A DNA stretch of 64,000 bases from Mantis religiosa (lineage: Eukaryota > Arthropoda > Insecta > Mantodea > Mantidae), in assembly GCA_030765055.1 (NCBI GenBank), contig CM060947.1, positions 263,584,603 through 263,648,602 of the forward strand, written 5' to 3'. The notes under the pieces are model-generated. The model saw nothing but the letters and a program-made list of their open reading frames with translations. It did not search any database and was not told the origin of the DNA. The stretch's first letter is position 1, and each line of letters starts with the position of its first letter. A program made the translations under genes and the position numbers. Positions 1 through 12,122 of the stretch are shown in pieces.

Positions 1-75
1 AGCCCTCTCGCAGTGTACGGAGCAAGTATGGTGGGTCTGACACACCGGCGTCAATGTGTTCTTATTTCCATTTCA

Positions 76-957
76 AGGAGTGTAGATCTTATCGCATTCT
101 AACCAGTTAACTTGATAAATACCAGATCTTTTGCTGTCTGAAATTTTGACTTTTTCAGAAAACTGCAGCAAATTTTTTATACTGTAATTATTATGACGTG
201 CTAGTATTATACCCACTACTTTGAAAAAATTTTGGAACTTTTTATTTGCCCATGGATGATAAGTAAATTTTTTGAAAAAATAATCCTTTTTTTTTTTTAC
301 TTTTTTAAGAGTGGAAATATCATTAACATTTTTTGATATTTAAATTTTTCTACTCTTCTGATTATAAAATCTTTATTAAAGACGTTAATTAAAGCAGTGT
401 TAATAATGTTTATATTCCGCATTAAATTCTTCTTCGTTTAGAGGTATGTTTATCAATATGTAAATCAAACTATTAAAAACAGCAAATTTGTGTGACATAC
501 TTTTAGAACTTTTATTTTTGATATAAGTATCCGTGTGAGTTGACTTTTTATAGATGCCAAAATTTAATTTATTGTTATTTTTTATTATCTTAAATCTAGA
601 AAGGGGATGTAACCATTGTTTTCAATTTCTATTGTGAACTTGAGAGCTTTATCCTGTGCATTCAGAATTTTTAAAGCATCATCTATATATCTATCAGGAA
701 CTATGGCAAAAATGTCATCCACGTATCTATACCATATTTTAAAAATTGAAGGAAAAGCTTTAGTGATTTCTATTTCAAAAGAACCTCATAAATAGATCAG
801 CAAGAAAGAGTGAAAGGGGACTACCCATAGCTACTCCTGAAATTTGTTGAAAAAACTTTTCATTGAAAGTAACAGCAGCTTCAGTTTTTTACATGACTAT
901 CCAGAATTGATATTTGTGAACAGGACTTAGAAGGCAGTGACATAGTATTGTGACTTT
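76..957 (-). pseudogene. Penelope-like element remnant (RT to start of GIY-YIG)
   Basis: Read on the minus strand, this is the C-terminal half of a Penelope-like reverse transcriptase. In order I see FNEKFFQQISGVAMGSPLS near 830-880, the palm motif YVDD at 714-725, IPFLDL near 600, FGIYKKSTHTDTYI near 540, and the start of a GIY-YIG-type domain (SGIYQVNWLECDKIYT) near 85-130. This order, with GVAMGSPLS before YVDD and GIY-YIG last, is characteristic of Penelope-like retroelements. The frame is broken at least once between the SPLS and YVDD blocks (about 785) and again near 585 and 270-300. The N-terminal RT and most of the endonuclease are absent. It is a dead copy. Confidence 0.88.
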
Positions 958-2090
958 GTTGGTTCGTGAAATAACAAAACCACAAAATCTACACTTTATT
1001 TTCCTAGCAATACACCGTTTACCATTACAAAATTGCTAGATCACCTCAAAACTGTTTATTTTTCCAAACACTACACTCAACTGTCTCTCGCTTCCGGTAA
1101 CTTTCGGCCCCGAAGTTTTCCGAATCTCCACCGGCCATCATTTATTCGTCGGCTTCGCGAGTCTACCGCCAGGGTGACAGTATTTTTCAAATATGTATCT
1201 ATAACATCTGCGGAAGTGGAGAGAAGTGTCCCAAAGTATAAAAAAGTTTTAGCTGACAACCTCCGTTCCTTTACTTTTTGATAACTTGAAGATGTCCACG
1301 ATGGTGTAATACAACGCTAAGTTTTGGCTAATGGGTACAGTAACCTATTTTTTCATATTTTATAAAATTGAAAATGACCTGAAGAATTTTGAATTTATTT
1401 ATTATATAGTTGCAACAATTCCATTATTTACTAAGAAATTTAATTTTAAAATGTGGTTATTTGAACCATATATTGTTGCGTGTATAAGCTGAGCTAGATT
1501 TGGAAATTTCGGTATTCTGTAACATGTATTGATTCTAACAGAAATGTATGTCAAACGTAAATTCCGCTGACTGGCAGTCTGTTGGCATAAGGAAATTATC
1601 CACATGTGACCCAGACTGATTCTGCTGATCAGAAGAAATAATAGGTCAATACAGGCTTAAACATTCTCGCAATGATGCAAGCGGTATGATGCAAAATTAA
1701 TAGTTAGTGGGAATCGCTGAATTGACTTTTTGTAGAACCGCTATTTAAGCCTAGTAGAGTTAACCCTCAGTGTGAAACGTCGCAGGGATGTCAGGGGAGA
1801 CTCTGTGTCGGTCCCTGTGAGAAGTAACAGAAGTATTTATCTGACAGGGTGTCTACGAATACCATAACCCCCGCCGGACTCAGCAGATTATACATCTCCG
1901 GACAAGCCCAGCTATACACTTGACACATCACCAACGGTAAGATTATATTAAATAATTATGTCACCAAGTATTACCAAAGCACCCCTGGTCTCTTCTAGAC
2001 TAGCGGGTACTCCGTATAATTATTAGATTTCTTAAAATAGAGTTAGTCGATTTAGGATGACTTTTTGATGTTTTATTTTTTGCTCCACCA
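958..2090. other. no gene recognised; possible LTR-like start
   Basis: At 951-1010 a stretch with GGTTCGTGAAAT followed by a TTTATT poly(A)-signal complement resembles the ends of the LTRs at 58.1 and 60.0 kb, but the match is short. The short open frames at 1033-1281 and 1402-1605 have no recognisable domain. Nothing else supported. Confidence 0.3.
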
Positions 2091-2174
2091 TCCCTATAGC
2101 TATACCCCCAGTTGTAGATTAGGTTTGTAAGTCTTTCAACCCCCCTTACAACCCTGGTATGCAACAATATTCAT
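2091..2174 (+). repeat. dispersed repeat, copy 1 of 2
   Basis: About 84 bp closely matches 44929-45010 in the same orientation, sharing blocks such as CCCCCTTACAACCCT and GCAACAATAT. Both copies sit in otherwise featureless sequence. The family is not identified; it may be part of a longer non-autonomous element. Confidence 0.6.
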
Positions 2175-2332
2175 CATTTGTCTGTGATAACTATTAATTT
2201 AAGATTATGAAAGAAATTGTTAATTTTACTAAGTAATTTTGTTTACATTTTATGTGCATATTTTATATTTTAAGGGCATTTTATATTTCAGTTTGGGAGA
2301 ATTTTAGGTCAACAACTTCCGTGCTCTGGTAA

Positions 2333-2405
2333 TTAGCCTTTCTGGAGGTTATGTTGAGGAATAAAGTAAAACATTATTGTGAGGCCCAGGGCTTATCAGC
2401 CGACC
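2333..2405 (+). repeat. mariner-type 3' end fragment
   Basis: This segment resembles 19549-19632, the last codons and 3' end of the mariner relic there: both carry TTAGCCTTTCTGGA, then GGAATAAAG and a GTGAAGCCC/GTGAGGCCC block. No transposase sequence remains upstream. Confidence 0.45.
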
Positions 2406-3386
2406 CTCGCAAATATCTTAAACACGGCCTTTTATATTATGATTCCTTAAAAACTAAAAACAGTTATAAACTTATCGATTTAATATGGCATATCAGCATC
2501 TCAAAACGTGTATTTCCTGAAATTCGAGCTCTAGGATCGAATGCTATATCTGCTCTATCTTTATCAGGTTCTTGTCAGTGAAAATGAAACTTCATCTTCC
2601 CGCACAGTGGGACTGCAAGTTAATTTGCCCTGAGAGATAAGACCGAGGACCGAAGCACGTACTTTAGGATAAGAAGCGTGTGACGTCAAGCTGTAGGTGT
2701 TCATTTGACCCTCACCTCTAGTCACGAATCAGAGCAATTAGGTTCGATAGTTTTTTGACGCGCCGCTGAAATTGAAGCGGTATCTCGCCGATAGTGCGCT
2801 AGCGCGCCGTATTGCAATAAATTTGTGGAAGCCGACAATCACTTGGCCCAGGTGAACAGTAGAACTGCGTTAAATTGATAGCACGAACAAGGAAGTAACA
2901 GTGCAAGAAGGGGTGGGGCATTAATTGTACGGCGGGATTGTATAGCTCACAGGGGAGCAGTTCTTATACCATTTCCTTTCTCTGCATACCCATGTCTCCA
3001 GTTCTGAGTTAATCTGCCACAGTACGTGGGTTCGATCTTTTTGCGTTCGTGCTCTGGATATCAAGATTTCTCCGACAACTACTCGTCGATCAACAAACCA
3101 TTCTAACAACGTTTTCTTCTATCTACTTCACGTGTCGAGATAAAAAACTTGACTATCGCTTCTGACTACTGTATGATGCTTAAATCCTCAATGCCTTCTG
3201 TGGCAATCTTACAAGTTCTTTGTTACAAGTACAGCAACGTATTTTAACGTCCGTTCTCTTTTTGTACGTACAGTTTATTTTATGAAACTTTCGTTGGCAG
3301 TTCAGAAAATTTCAAAACGCGTATTTTAGGAGAACGATGACTATTGCATTTTCATGGAATATACTGCTTTATCTACTTACGTAGTA
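2406..3386. other. unannotated stretch
   Basis: Apart from short unrecognised open frames (end of 2351-2581, and 2921-3109) I see no repeat, coding domain or RNA feature here. Confidence 0.3.
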
Positions 3387-4697
3387 CGAGAGCTGTTCAA
3401 TAAAGAATGATCACAATGTGTTTTGACAACGTAACTTTACTCATCCTCATAATTTTGATGGTCCTTCTCAAAATAGTCTCCCCTGAATGCGATGCATGTG
3501 TCCCAGCGTTTCTGCCATTCTTCAAAGACATGCTGGTAAAAATTTCTTGAGACATCCTTCAAAATCGCCTCCGCAGCCTTCGCCACTGCTTCTGATGTTC
3601 GATGTCTCCCACAAAGGCGTTTCTTCAAGTTAGGGAATAGAAAAAAGTCACACAGGGCTAATTCCGGACTATAAGGAGGGTGAGAGATGCACTTCGCATT
3701 GATTTTTGCAAGATATTCAACAACAACATTGGCAAAATGCGGCCGCGCATTATCGTGGTGCAGCATCCAGCCTGCTTCACGGAAATGTGGTCTCTTGCGC
3801 CTGATATGGACTTGCAATGTTTTCAGGACATCCCTGTAGTACTGTCCAGTTACTGATGTGTGTGCAGATTCAACATGCTGATAAACCATTCCATGAATAT
3901 AAAAGAATCAGATGACCATATCTTTCCCAGAAGAAGCAACCACTTTTGCTTTTTTAGGGGTTGGTGATGAAGGAGATTTCCACACTGAGTTTTGCTGTTT
4001 GCTCTCAGGATTAAAATGATGTAGCCAAGTTGCATTAGCAGTGATTACGTTTGAAAGAAACTTCGGATCTTCCTCTAACATCAACTTTAACTGCATGCAG
4101 ATCTGCATGCGAATGTGCTTTTGTTCGGGAATCAACAGTCTTGGAACCCATCGCGCACAAACACGTCTCATGTGTAGTGTTTCTGTCACCAACGTGTGGG
4201 TGACATCCAATGAAATGTTCAGTATTTCAGAAAGTGATCTTAAGGTAATTCGTCGATCCTCTGTCATAATGGCAGCAGCAGTGTTGATGTTTTCTTCCGT
4301 AAGAGCAGTAACTGGAGCACCGGGTCCACCTTCCTTTGAAATTTATTGTCTCCCCTCTTTAAACATTTTATAGCACCTTCGAACTGTGCTGTAGGGAAGA
4401 AGAGTCTTTCTGAAGGCCTCCTGTAACATTTTATAGGTCTCAACTAAAGATTGGTTAAGACGAAAGCAGAATTTCAAAGCCGCATATTGTTCCTCGTGTG
4501 TTACCTCCATTGCAGCGACAGGCGATACTGAACAAGTCTGAACTTACCTGGTTCTCACAGGCGGGAACCAGGAGTAGCAACAATGAAAATAATACGGGTG
4601 TTTGTTTCACAGCTAACAGAATATAATAAGATTGAATTTTAGTGCGAGAACTTATGACCGTAAGAACTTATGGTCATTCTTTATTGAACAGCTGTGG
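3387..4697 (-). mobile_element. mariner transposon, full length (copy 1)
   Basis: A 1311 bp element with terminal inverted repeats: the left end runs AGCTGTTCAATAAAGAATGA from 3391 and the right end is its near-perfect complement ending at 4697. It is flanked by TA on both sides (3385-3386 and 4698-4699), the Tc1/mariner target duplication. Length, TIRs and TA target all match the mariner family. The transposase is on the minus strand and carries two stop codons, so this copy is non-autonomous. Relatives lie at 41604-42486 and 43540-44825. Confidence 0.93.
3437..4510 (-). pseudogene. mariner DD34D transposase, two nonsense codons
   Basis: One reading frame runs from an ATG at 4510 to a stop at 3437, about 357 codons, slightly longer than the ~345 residues usual for mariner. 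It is interrupted by stops near 4343 and 3905 but not obviously frameshifted. Visible parts are an N-terminal helix-turn-helix region, the TWLHHF block around the first catalytic Asp, HHDNARPH with the second Asp, and YSPELALCDFFLF with the third. The first site reads TANATWLHHF, where the sister copy at 43.5 kb reads TADETWLHHF; the first catalytic Asp is therefore lost as well. The enzyme would have cut and pasted mariner DNA at TA sites. Confidence 0.92.
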
Positions 4698-5549
4698 TAT
4701 ATATCAGTCTATTATTATTTACAATTCAATCTATATTATTCCTGTACGAATATTAGATAATTTCTTTGTACTTAAATACAACCCTCTGTAAGAAGGAAAC
4801 CTGTCTAAGCACAAAATAAATGCCAGAACGATCGCGTTTTGTTTTAGAGGTTTTACTGTAATATAAATATCACCACAGTCACCACTCGTAGAGATAATCT
4901 GTGTTTAAGTCCGCTGGTTCGATCTTTCTACTCCAGCGGAGACATTCTCTTGGGTGTAGTGTCCCAGTTAGAGAGGTTAACGACAAACTAATGGTCCATC
5001 GGTGCCAAAACTTACATAAATCTATGTACAAAGTACATGTCTGCACTCTTTACAGTCTAACTCTCCGTTACTGAACCTCGTTGTTTATACAGTATAGCAA
5101 ACATATGTTCATAGAGAGAAATGTGATTCATAAAACGTTGTTTCCAAAACGTTGTTGTTGATCTCATCAGCTCCTTTAGATTGGAACAGATTGACCACCC
5201 AACGTATGGTCCAGAAAATGTGTTAATATAGTGACAAAATATTTGAAACGAATATGACATGTAATAAAACATGTATGAAAATATGTACGAACGTGTAATA
5301 AAATATGGAGTAATGAGTATATGTACGGATATGTAATAACATGTGTAAAATGTGCACGTAACCAAGCTTTTCCGAATATTTAAAAATATGCAAATAAGGA
5401 AATGAATATCATATAATTATGTTATAAGATATACATGAACTTGTATTTTTATTAAAAATAAAAAAGCAATGAAGCCGTAAGAAACAAAGTATGAAAAATG
5501 ATTCTGATTTGATTTTACATATTTTATATATTTTTTTTTTGGGGGGGGG
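4698..5549. other. AT-rich stretch, degenerate short repeats
   Basis: At 5222-5350 a degenerate ATGTAATAAAACATGTATG-like motif recurs and creates a spurious 102-codon minus-strand frame. A T run and G run at 5531-5549 abut the next SINE. No gene seen. Confidence 0.4.
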
Positions 5550-5790
5550 CACGCCGTTGCTCAGTGGTTAGACCGCTTGGCTCTCACCAAGGCGGCCTGG
5601 GTTCGATCCCAGGCGACCGCAAAGTGAGATTTGTGGTGGACAACACGGCGTTGGGGCGGGTTTTCTCCGGGACCTCCGGTTTCCCCCGCCATCTCATTCC
5701 ACCGGTGCTTCATCTTCATCTCATATATCATCAGTGTCATCGCCTGCGGTCCCGTATGTAGTAAAAGCGGACGTTAAACACTACACATTT
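5550..5790 (+). repeat. tRNA-Glu-derived SINE, family 1 (copy a)
   Basis: The head folds as a tRNA relic with an A-box-like GTTGCTCAGTGGTTAGAC, an anticodon arm TTGGCTCTCACCAAG (loop CTCTCAC, as in tRNA-Glu) and a B box GGTTCGATCCC. The tRNA-unrelated body follows to TTAAACACTACACATTT. Three more copies lie at 20435-20683, 25944-26170 and 31860-32099. Pol III internal promoter elements are present, but this is a SINE and not a functional tRNA. The flanking T run may be one side of a blurred TSD. Confidence 0.87.
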
Positions 5791-6605
5791 CATTTCTATA
5801 TTGTTTTTGTATAACCCTCTTCGCACGGTCGCTAGTCCGTCGTCATTCAGTTGTTTCAGAGTATTTTCATTTGTGAGTACACTTAGCGTAAGACATGAAA
5901 TGTTTAACTCGCAACTGACCTCTTTGCGCAATAATGAGTATCAACATTAAGATTTTAAAATTATTTTTAGGAATTATTTATAATGAATACTTTTCAAGTT
6001 TTCACATCTGTCGTGTGGTCTTAAGCTCACACAATTTTTTCAGTGGTGTCCTGTATGGTGATCTCAATTGGGTAACCAGAGTGCGATTCATGTTCGGTGC
6101 CTCTATGACCACGTTTAAATCCATTGATCCAAAAGTAAATGGTCTACAGTGTTGGTACAGAGTCCACGTGAACTTCATTTCAGTCTTGACTTATGCGGCA
6201 GTCCAGCCCTTCAAATGAAAACGTATAATAATAACACGAAACCCTATTTTCTTCATTTTCAATCACAGCGATCACACTCACCAGTTTAAGGGGCTGTCAA
6301 CAATGATCTGTTTACTTATTGCATTCAAATTTTCTGTACAACCTTTTGAATAATCAAACGTTGAATAATCAGACTTATCAAAAACTCTTGTAATACAAAA
6401 ACCTAGTTTATTTTTGAAAATGACTTTAAGTAACTTATGTGTTGTAGAAATACCATATATTTTTTATCCAGATTTATTGAACCCTATTTTACACAGTGGT
6501 ATATTAGGGTTAGAGTTGATACATAAAAATATACAATTTTAACAAAACATTTTTAAATACTAGAAGGAAGAAGTGATGTTTTAATCTGATGCATATTAAT
6601 TTAAA
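5791..6605. other. unannotated stretch
   Basis: Two short open frames (5737-5931 minus, which overlaps the SINE, and 5934-6218 plus) show no domain. No repeats recognised. Confidence 0.3.
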
Positions 6606-7620
6606 CTATTTCAGACGTTTAAACATCATGAAGTACTCATACTGTTGTGGTTTCACTAGCAAAGATGTGAGCGGAGCAGAAAATTCAGTTCCTAGAGAGT
6701 CTAGCTTGAATATTAATTCTTGTCTTTCTCTCCAGAAAATGAGACTACAGAAAAGGAGATGAACCACAGTTTGAAATTCTTCACCACACATGCACTCGGG
6801 GTTGGATGTTAAGTGAAAGCGTCATAAGTATTCACCAAATTTACCATGTCCACTTAAAAATTGTGTCAAAACAAAATTTGGTACAAGAGTTTCACATTTT
6901 CCTCTGTCATATACACTAGGGAAAAATAATGTATTTGTTAAACTTCCATTTGGAGTTGTTAGCCATTGTTGGTTCCATTCTTCAAGAATATGTTGATGTA
7001 TTATTCTCCTTACAGTAGAAATAGGACATAAAGAGTATGTCACAGGAAGATTAGATTCTGCAGCAATCAGCTCTCTCGTTACCTAAAATTCCACTGTGCT
7101 CTTTAACCCATCCCATGCAAATATGTCCAGGATGGTTTTGAAGCAAGGTTCTGATTTCATGTGCTAATGAATTTAAGTTGTATTTATCATTAATAGCGAG
7201 TAGAGCTGATTGTGAACCACTAAGAATACGGGCACTGTTCCCATTAACAATACACCATTTTATAGCTTCTTTAATTGTTAAGAGCTCCGACTGGAATACA
7301 GAACATTCAGGTGACAATTTAAACATGGAGTGAGTTACTTCCATTTGGTTTTCGTAAACAACAAAAGAACATCATACTGCAGATATATTATCTTCAAATT
7401 GGTAACGCGAGCCGTCTGTATATATGTAATAATCATGAAAATTACACATTTCCTTTAAACAGGTTACAAAACTTGATGCGTGTCCTGCTGTGGTAGGATG
7501 CTCCGGGATTTTTAGTTTTACGTGAGACAGATAAGACGCACATTCACGTTCATGTCTTAAATTCGTAATAGTTGCTTTTGGTAAACCAGTGGGAGCCAAA
7601 GGTTCAATGTTAGCTATAAT
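6606..7620 (-). pseudogene. LINE 3' part: RNase H and C-terminal zinc region
   Basis: The minus strand encodes the C-terminal third of a non-LTR retrotransposon polyprotein of an RNase H-bearing clade (I/R1/Jockey group). The RNase H domain starts with YIYTDGS near 7420, continues with SELLTIKEAIKW carrying the catalytic Glu, then SGSQSALLAI where families normally have SDSQSAL, and ends with WVKEHSGILGNERAD. Downstream are EEWNQQW and a zinc-binding block (CMCGEEF then HLLFC). Stops near 7350-7370 and a frameshift near 7045 inactivate it. The Asp-to-Gly change would remove a catalytic residue. Confidence 0.87.
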
Positions 7621-8561
7621 CTGAGCTGCATCAGTGGAGATTGTACGATATCCTCGAATTATGCGAAGGAGGAATCCCCTTTGAATTTGTGCAAGTTTTT
7701 AAATACCCATTTTTTATTAAGATGACATATTGGAAATCTCTAAAAATGCCTTTAAAAAGGTTGAACGTCGCTCAAAATGTTAAGCACCGCAATATTTTGC
7801 ACATAGCATCGAACCTCGTCTGATTATAAAAAAGATGCTAGTCATCGAACCCCGGTACTAGACTACGAGTAGTGAAACGTTTTAAGGGTAGTATCACTTG
7901 AGCGATAAAGGAAAAATTATCAGCAGAAGCTCGCATGTAACCTGAGGGAGTAACCAAAGCGAAGGTACGGTTAACGCTCCCGTGGCAAACTGGCAAACTT
8001 CATCTACACAGCGCACCACCTGCAGGCAACTGTTCTTTCTGGCTGCATGGAGAAAGTGAAACTGCTCGCTTGCTTCACTCTAAAAACTAGGTAAACTCCA
8101 AATATGTACGCTTCCCAGATAATAAAACCGTAATATCGAAACACTGCAGTCTCTACCACGTTTTGCATTCCCCCCAAAATTGAATTTCCAGATTTTTTTT
8201 TCCGATAAACATATTTTAAAGTGCTAGAATTCAAGAAACTAACCTTTGCATACAATTTTTGAGGCTTATGGATTTTGAGAAGAGTAGAGTGAGTGAGTGT
8301 GTGGTGTTTAAGGGCCCGTCGACAACAAGGTCATTTGGGCCCCGAGAAGAGTAGATATATCTTTATTTAGAAGGTATTTAGTTACATGAGGGTTTGGGGT
8401 TGATTGAAATTATGAGAGGTTCAAAGATACAGGATTCGAAACCCGGTGCCGAGATCATATGCTACATGACAAAACTACGAGGTTTTGTAGGGGTTTACAA
8501 AGGTACTCTCAACCCCATATAGTAAATGGAAGCGTAGCTATGGAAAAGGTACAGCAGAAGA
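7621..8561. other. unannotated stretch
   Basis: Short open frames at 7641-7823 (+) and 8004-8255 (-) are not recognised. No repeat structure seen. Confidence 0.3.
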
Positions 8562-9545
8562 TTCGATTAGACTGATTTGCGTTCAGTAGGTTCACTTGTA
8601 GCCAGAAAAGGCTGTGAACATTGAACGTGTTAAGAGGTATAAAGTTTAACAACATATATATGTACAAAAGTTAACATAAGACACATATTATAGTATACAG
8701 GCAATATGAACAACATTATGGAAAGCAAAGCAGGGACAATTATATATGATACAAAATCAAACACTTTTTAAACCAGCTTTCACTTGGCTTATGCCAGTAC
8801 GTCTCAACCTTTTTGCAATGGATACCATTCTTGTTATTTATTAAATACATATACATTAAAAATAAACTTTCAACTTGCATCAAATATTTATAAGTAATCA
8901 TTTGTCATTGGAATAGTTAAATACTACTTATAGAGCTACAGAAGCATTATAAGGATAATTTGTCATGCAGATAATCTTGTACAGAATAAAAAGATTTTGA
9001 GCAAAGGTACTCTCTAACAGCTTTTTTAAAAGCACCGAAATTATAATTTTTTTCATTAAGAACATTAGGAAGTGTGCCAAATATTTTGATAGTTTCATAA
9101 TGCACACCTTTCTGGAAGCAAGAAAGTTTAGCACTGGGATAATGGATATTATTCTTTTGCCTAGTGTTTATTTTGTGAATTACATTATTTGTTGCAAATA
9201 AGGCACGATTGCATACAAAGAATTTTAGTATCGAGGATATATACATACAAGGAAGCGTCAATATTTTCAATCCTGTAAAAAGATCTTTATAGGAGCATCT
9301 GTTGTGGGTGTTAGTAATGATTTTTATAACCTTCTTTTGCATAAGAAATATTTGTTTTACTTTCTACTGAGTTTCCCCAAAATAATATTCCATGTTCCAT
9401 AATAGAGTTAAAGTATGCATAATATACTAATTTAAGTGTGTCAATAGAACTCACATTAACCAGCTCTCGGATAGCATAACAGGCACAGCTAAGTTTAGGT
9501 AAGATATAATTTATGTGAATTTTTCAATCTAAAGAAACATCTAAT
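8562..9545 (-). pseudogene. LINE (CR1/Jockey-like) 3' end, copy 1
   Basis: The minus strand encodes the C-terminus of a LINE ORF2. From about 9540 come ACYAIRELVN, YYAYFNSIMEHGILFWGNS, QKKVIKIITNTH, KDLFTGLKILTLPCMYI, INTRQKNNIHYP and FKKAVREYLCSKSFYS, followed by a 3' UTR of roughly 380 bp. This layout after the RT palm is typical of CR1/Jockey-type elements. The upstream RT and endonuclease are missing (5' truncation), and a frameshift lies near 9340. A close relative is at 58579-59421, sharing the 3' UTR. Confidence 0.88.
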
Positions 9546-9982
9546 TCAAAATGAACTTAGTAAGTGTATTTGACAGATGCATAGCGCTTCTACAAGGCAC
9601 TCCCTGGATCTGGACGAGATCAGGGGCGCTTTAGTAACATTTAAATACAAAATGACATACTGAAACTATACCTTTAGAGATGCGTTGTTTGTATGGCTGA
9701 ACCTTGTGAAACTGGCAAGAGATGTACGGCTCGGTGCACCCTGCTGGTGATCTTATTCGTAGTAACACTTTTAAAATAAACTCTTGCTAATGTTTGTAGA
9801 GTCATCCAACAGAGAGACCATCAGCAATTCCCCTCTCAAATCTTTCTGTCAGGTCCTGCAGGTGCTAACTCAACCAATCTTAAATAGGGGTCCTACCCAA
9901 AAGCCAACTCAGCAATTCCCATGCTAACTGTTAATTTCCTCGCAACTATTACACCATATTGTGCAATCATTGTTTACATCAT
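9546..9982. other. unannotated stretch
   Basis: Nothing recognised apart from a short hyphenated palindrome around 9608-9630 (AGCGCC/GGGCGC-type arms). Confidence 0.25.
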
Positions 9983-10054
9983 TGAGAACATGTTTAGACC
10001 TGTTACTGACCACCTAAGCATTATTTCCCTTGATCAGCAGGATGTGGGATTCAT
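9983..10054. repeat. direct repeat, left copy
   Basis: This segment is about 80% identical to 10604-10677 in the same orientation, sharing GAGAACATGTT, AGACCTGTTAC and CAGCAGGAT. The pair brackets a GC-richer 550 bp block. Confidence 0.6.
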
Positions 10055-10603
10055 TGTTTACAACATGGATAACAATTCAATTCATACCAGAGGATCTACT
10101 CCCATTAGTCCTGGACTCGTAGGACCAAGGACCCGGGCCTCCTTCGAGCAGGGAGTTACCGAGCTGTCTGTAAAGGGCGCCCGGCGCCTCCGTGGGACTT
10201 TCCATAGGACAAGCCCTAGAGATTAACAACCCCCCCCCCCCCCCCATCGAGATGGAACTGGATACGCCACTTACGCGCGGCAACACCAAAGTAAGAAGGC
10301 TACCGATATGACCTCGATGGGGCCGCCTGGTGATCTAGCACACCTACTAGCTCTGCAGGCTACTACGCGGGAATATATGGCTTTCCTCAACCCCTCCGGA
10401 GACGTACCCTATCTCCCATGGGTATCGGAAACCACTGCCCCCTCGAGTCCAACCCAATCCGAACTTCCATTCAGGGAGGGTCTGGAATGTTCGGCCCGAG
10501 GTTCCTCTAGTAACGTCAGAGGTGCCACGATTGCAAGGGGTCCGCAGCCTCCGCACCACGGCAGCTGAAGGGGACGGATCCCCTCCCCTACGGGAGCATA
10601 ACA
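10055..10603. other. GC-rich block between direct repeats
   Basis: GC content is clearly higher than in the flanks and there is a C run at 10227-10243. Overlapping open frames on both strands (10308-10568 plus, 10347-10643 minus) have low-complexity Pro/Ser/Gly composition and no domain. It may be an insertion between two copies of the bracketing repeat; I cannot name it. Confidence 0.35.
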
Positions 10604-10720
10604 TGGAGAACATGTTGAGACCTGTTACAGGCCACCTGTGCATTATTCCCCTTGTTCAGCAGGATTTGTGATTCATCAGTCCAAACTATATGTTTTGCCA
10701 GTCAGCGGAATTTAAGCTCA
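10604..10720 (-). repeat. direct repeat, right copy; possible Tc1-like remnant
   Basis: On the minus strand this reads KHIVWTDESQILL, resembling the block around the first catalytic Asp of Tc1-like transposases (W-x-DES). Only about 35 codons are recognisable, so the family call is weak. Confidence 0.35.
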
Positions 10721-11478
10721 GTCATCAACAAACAGCTTTGCCCAAACTCAAGGCAGAGGAAATAAATGTTACATAAGAATGATTATAGTAATTTCCAGAT
10801 CTTGCTCAGCCTATACACGCAACAATATATATGTATGTGTATTTTGCATTAGATGTAAAATCTTTTATTGATATCTGAACTATATTTTTCACTCGCAGCG
10901 AGATACAAGGCTAAACAGCCAATGATGTCCCACACGTACACGCGCTTCTGTTTACATTGCCATATAAACTTGGGATGGCTCCGGTACATGTATATTCATT
11001 GCAGTAAGACGTCACCCGCTTTTGTTTTATACGTTGCGGAGTCAGGCAACTATATCCTGTGGAGTAACTCCATTTATTTCCTACTCTATGGCACCTAAAA
11101 GTCAAGAGCTTCTTTGTAACTTAGCTTTGTTATAACTCCAGTGTGTTGATATTCAAGTACAAGGGCTATGCAAATTGTTTGTAATATTTTTATTTAAAAA
11201 TATAATTATTTGTAATACCAGGTGAGTCAGCTGCCCCTTACTCTCGAGTTTTATACAATCAACATTTTATACTCCAACATGAAAACATCCACCACATTAC
11301 CAGGTTCTACCCGCGTATTTAACATGGATGTTAAACACTCAGTGAAATTAATACTAATATAGATGTTATCACATCGCCTGTAGTATGTTCGTAATTAGAC
11401 AGTTGACGTTCGCACGTCTGTAAATGTTCACTGGAACAAGTGAATACTACATATTAAACGGAATGTATATCTCACACG
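10721..11478. other. unannotated stretch
   Basis: Open frames at 10868-11098 (+) and 10911-11105 (-) overlap each other and show no domain. No repeat seen. Confidence 0.25.
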
Positions 11479-11560
11479 TTACTAGATAGCTCAGTTGTAA
11501 CGATCGCAAAACTACACTCTCATTTGTCTGCTGTGACGGTGGTTCAAGTCGTTTACCTAG
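11479..11560 (+). repeat. tRNA-like SINE head
   Basis: An A-box-like TAGATAGCTCAGTTG and a B-box-like GGTTCAAGTCG lie 49 bp apart, the spacing expected of a tRNA-derived SINE head. The arms do not fold into a sound tRNA, so it is not called a tRNA gene. Confidence 0.5.
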
Positions 11561-12039
11561 ATATACTAAATCTTTGCCGTTTAATGCTCACAATTTGCAA
11601 TTATTATTCTGAAAACTGTTATTATTTTTATTTTTAATTGTTTTATTTATAACTTATGGCATTGTTGGATGTTTCTTTATTGGTGATCTACAAGTAGGTA
11701 GTTGTTTAAACACATCAATAGGTAGGTGCAAATGAAATAAGTCATTGATACACATTTGAACACAGAAAACATGGAAATTATAGTATCAGAGTTTAACATG
11801 GAAGTTAAACACAATTTTTCAGATATAGAATTATTGTAATACTAAAAATGTCGTTTCAAATTGGTATGTTTTGTGTCGCTGGAATGACACTTTTTCTATT
11901 CGTGGAACACCACTTCTCTAACGATGCAAGTGCTCCAACTCATGGCCTTCTTCATGACCTTAATGCACGCCCTCGGGGAATTTATAATTAAATTCTTGTG
12001 AATTCGGTTTCCAAGTTTTGATGAACATAAAAAAAATAT
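11561..12039. other. unannotated stretch
   Basis: AT-rich sequence with no recognised feature. Confidence 0.25.
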
Positions 12040-12122
12040 TTACAATGATGAGATTCGAACCTGTGTCATTGAGTGTTAGTGCACAGGAGACGTCATAATG
12101 CCATTGAGCTATTTCGAGACTT
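12040..12122 (-). repeat. tRNA-like SINE head
   Basis: On the minus strand ATAGCTCAATGGCATTATG (A-box-like) is followed by GGTTCGAATCTC (B box) at normal tRNA spacing. It is related in style to the modules in the composite element just downstream. Confidence 0.55.

Noticed and set aside
5550..5625. A tRNA-Glu gene
   Set aside because: The acceptor stem does not pair properly, and the sequence continues into a repeated SINE body.
5564..5761. 65-codon frame containing GSHQGGLGSIPGDRKVRFV, repeated at 20341 and 31885
   Set aside because: It is the translated tRNA-derived SINE, not a protein family.
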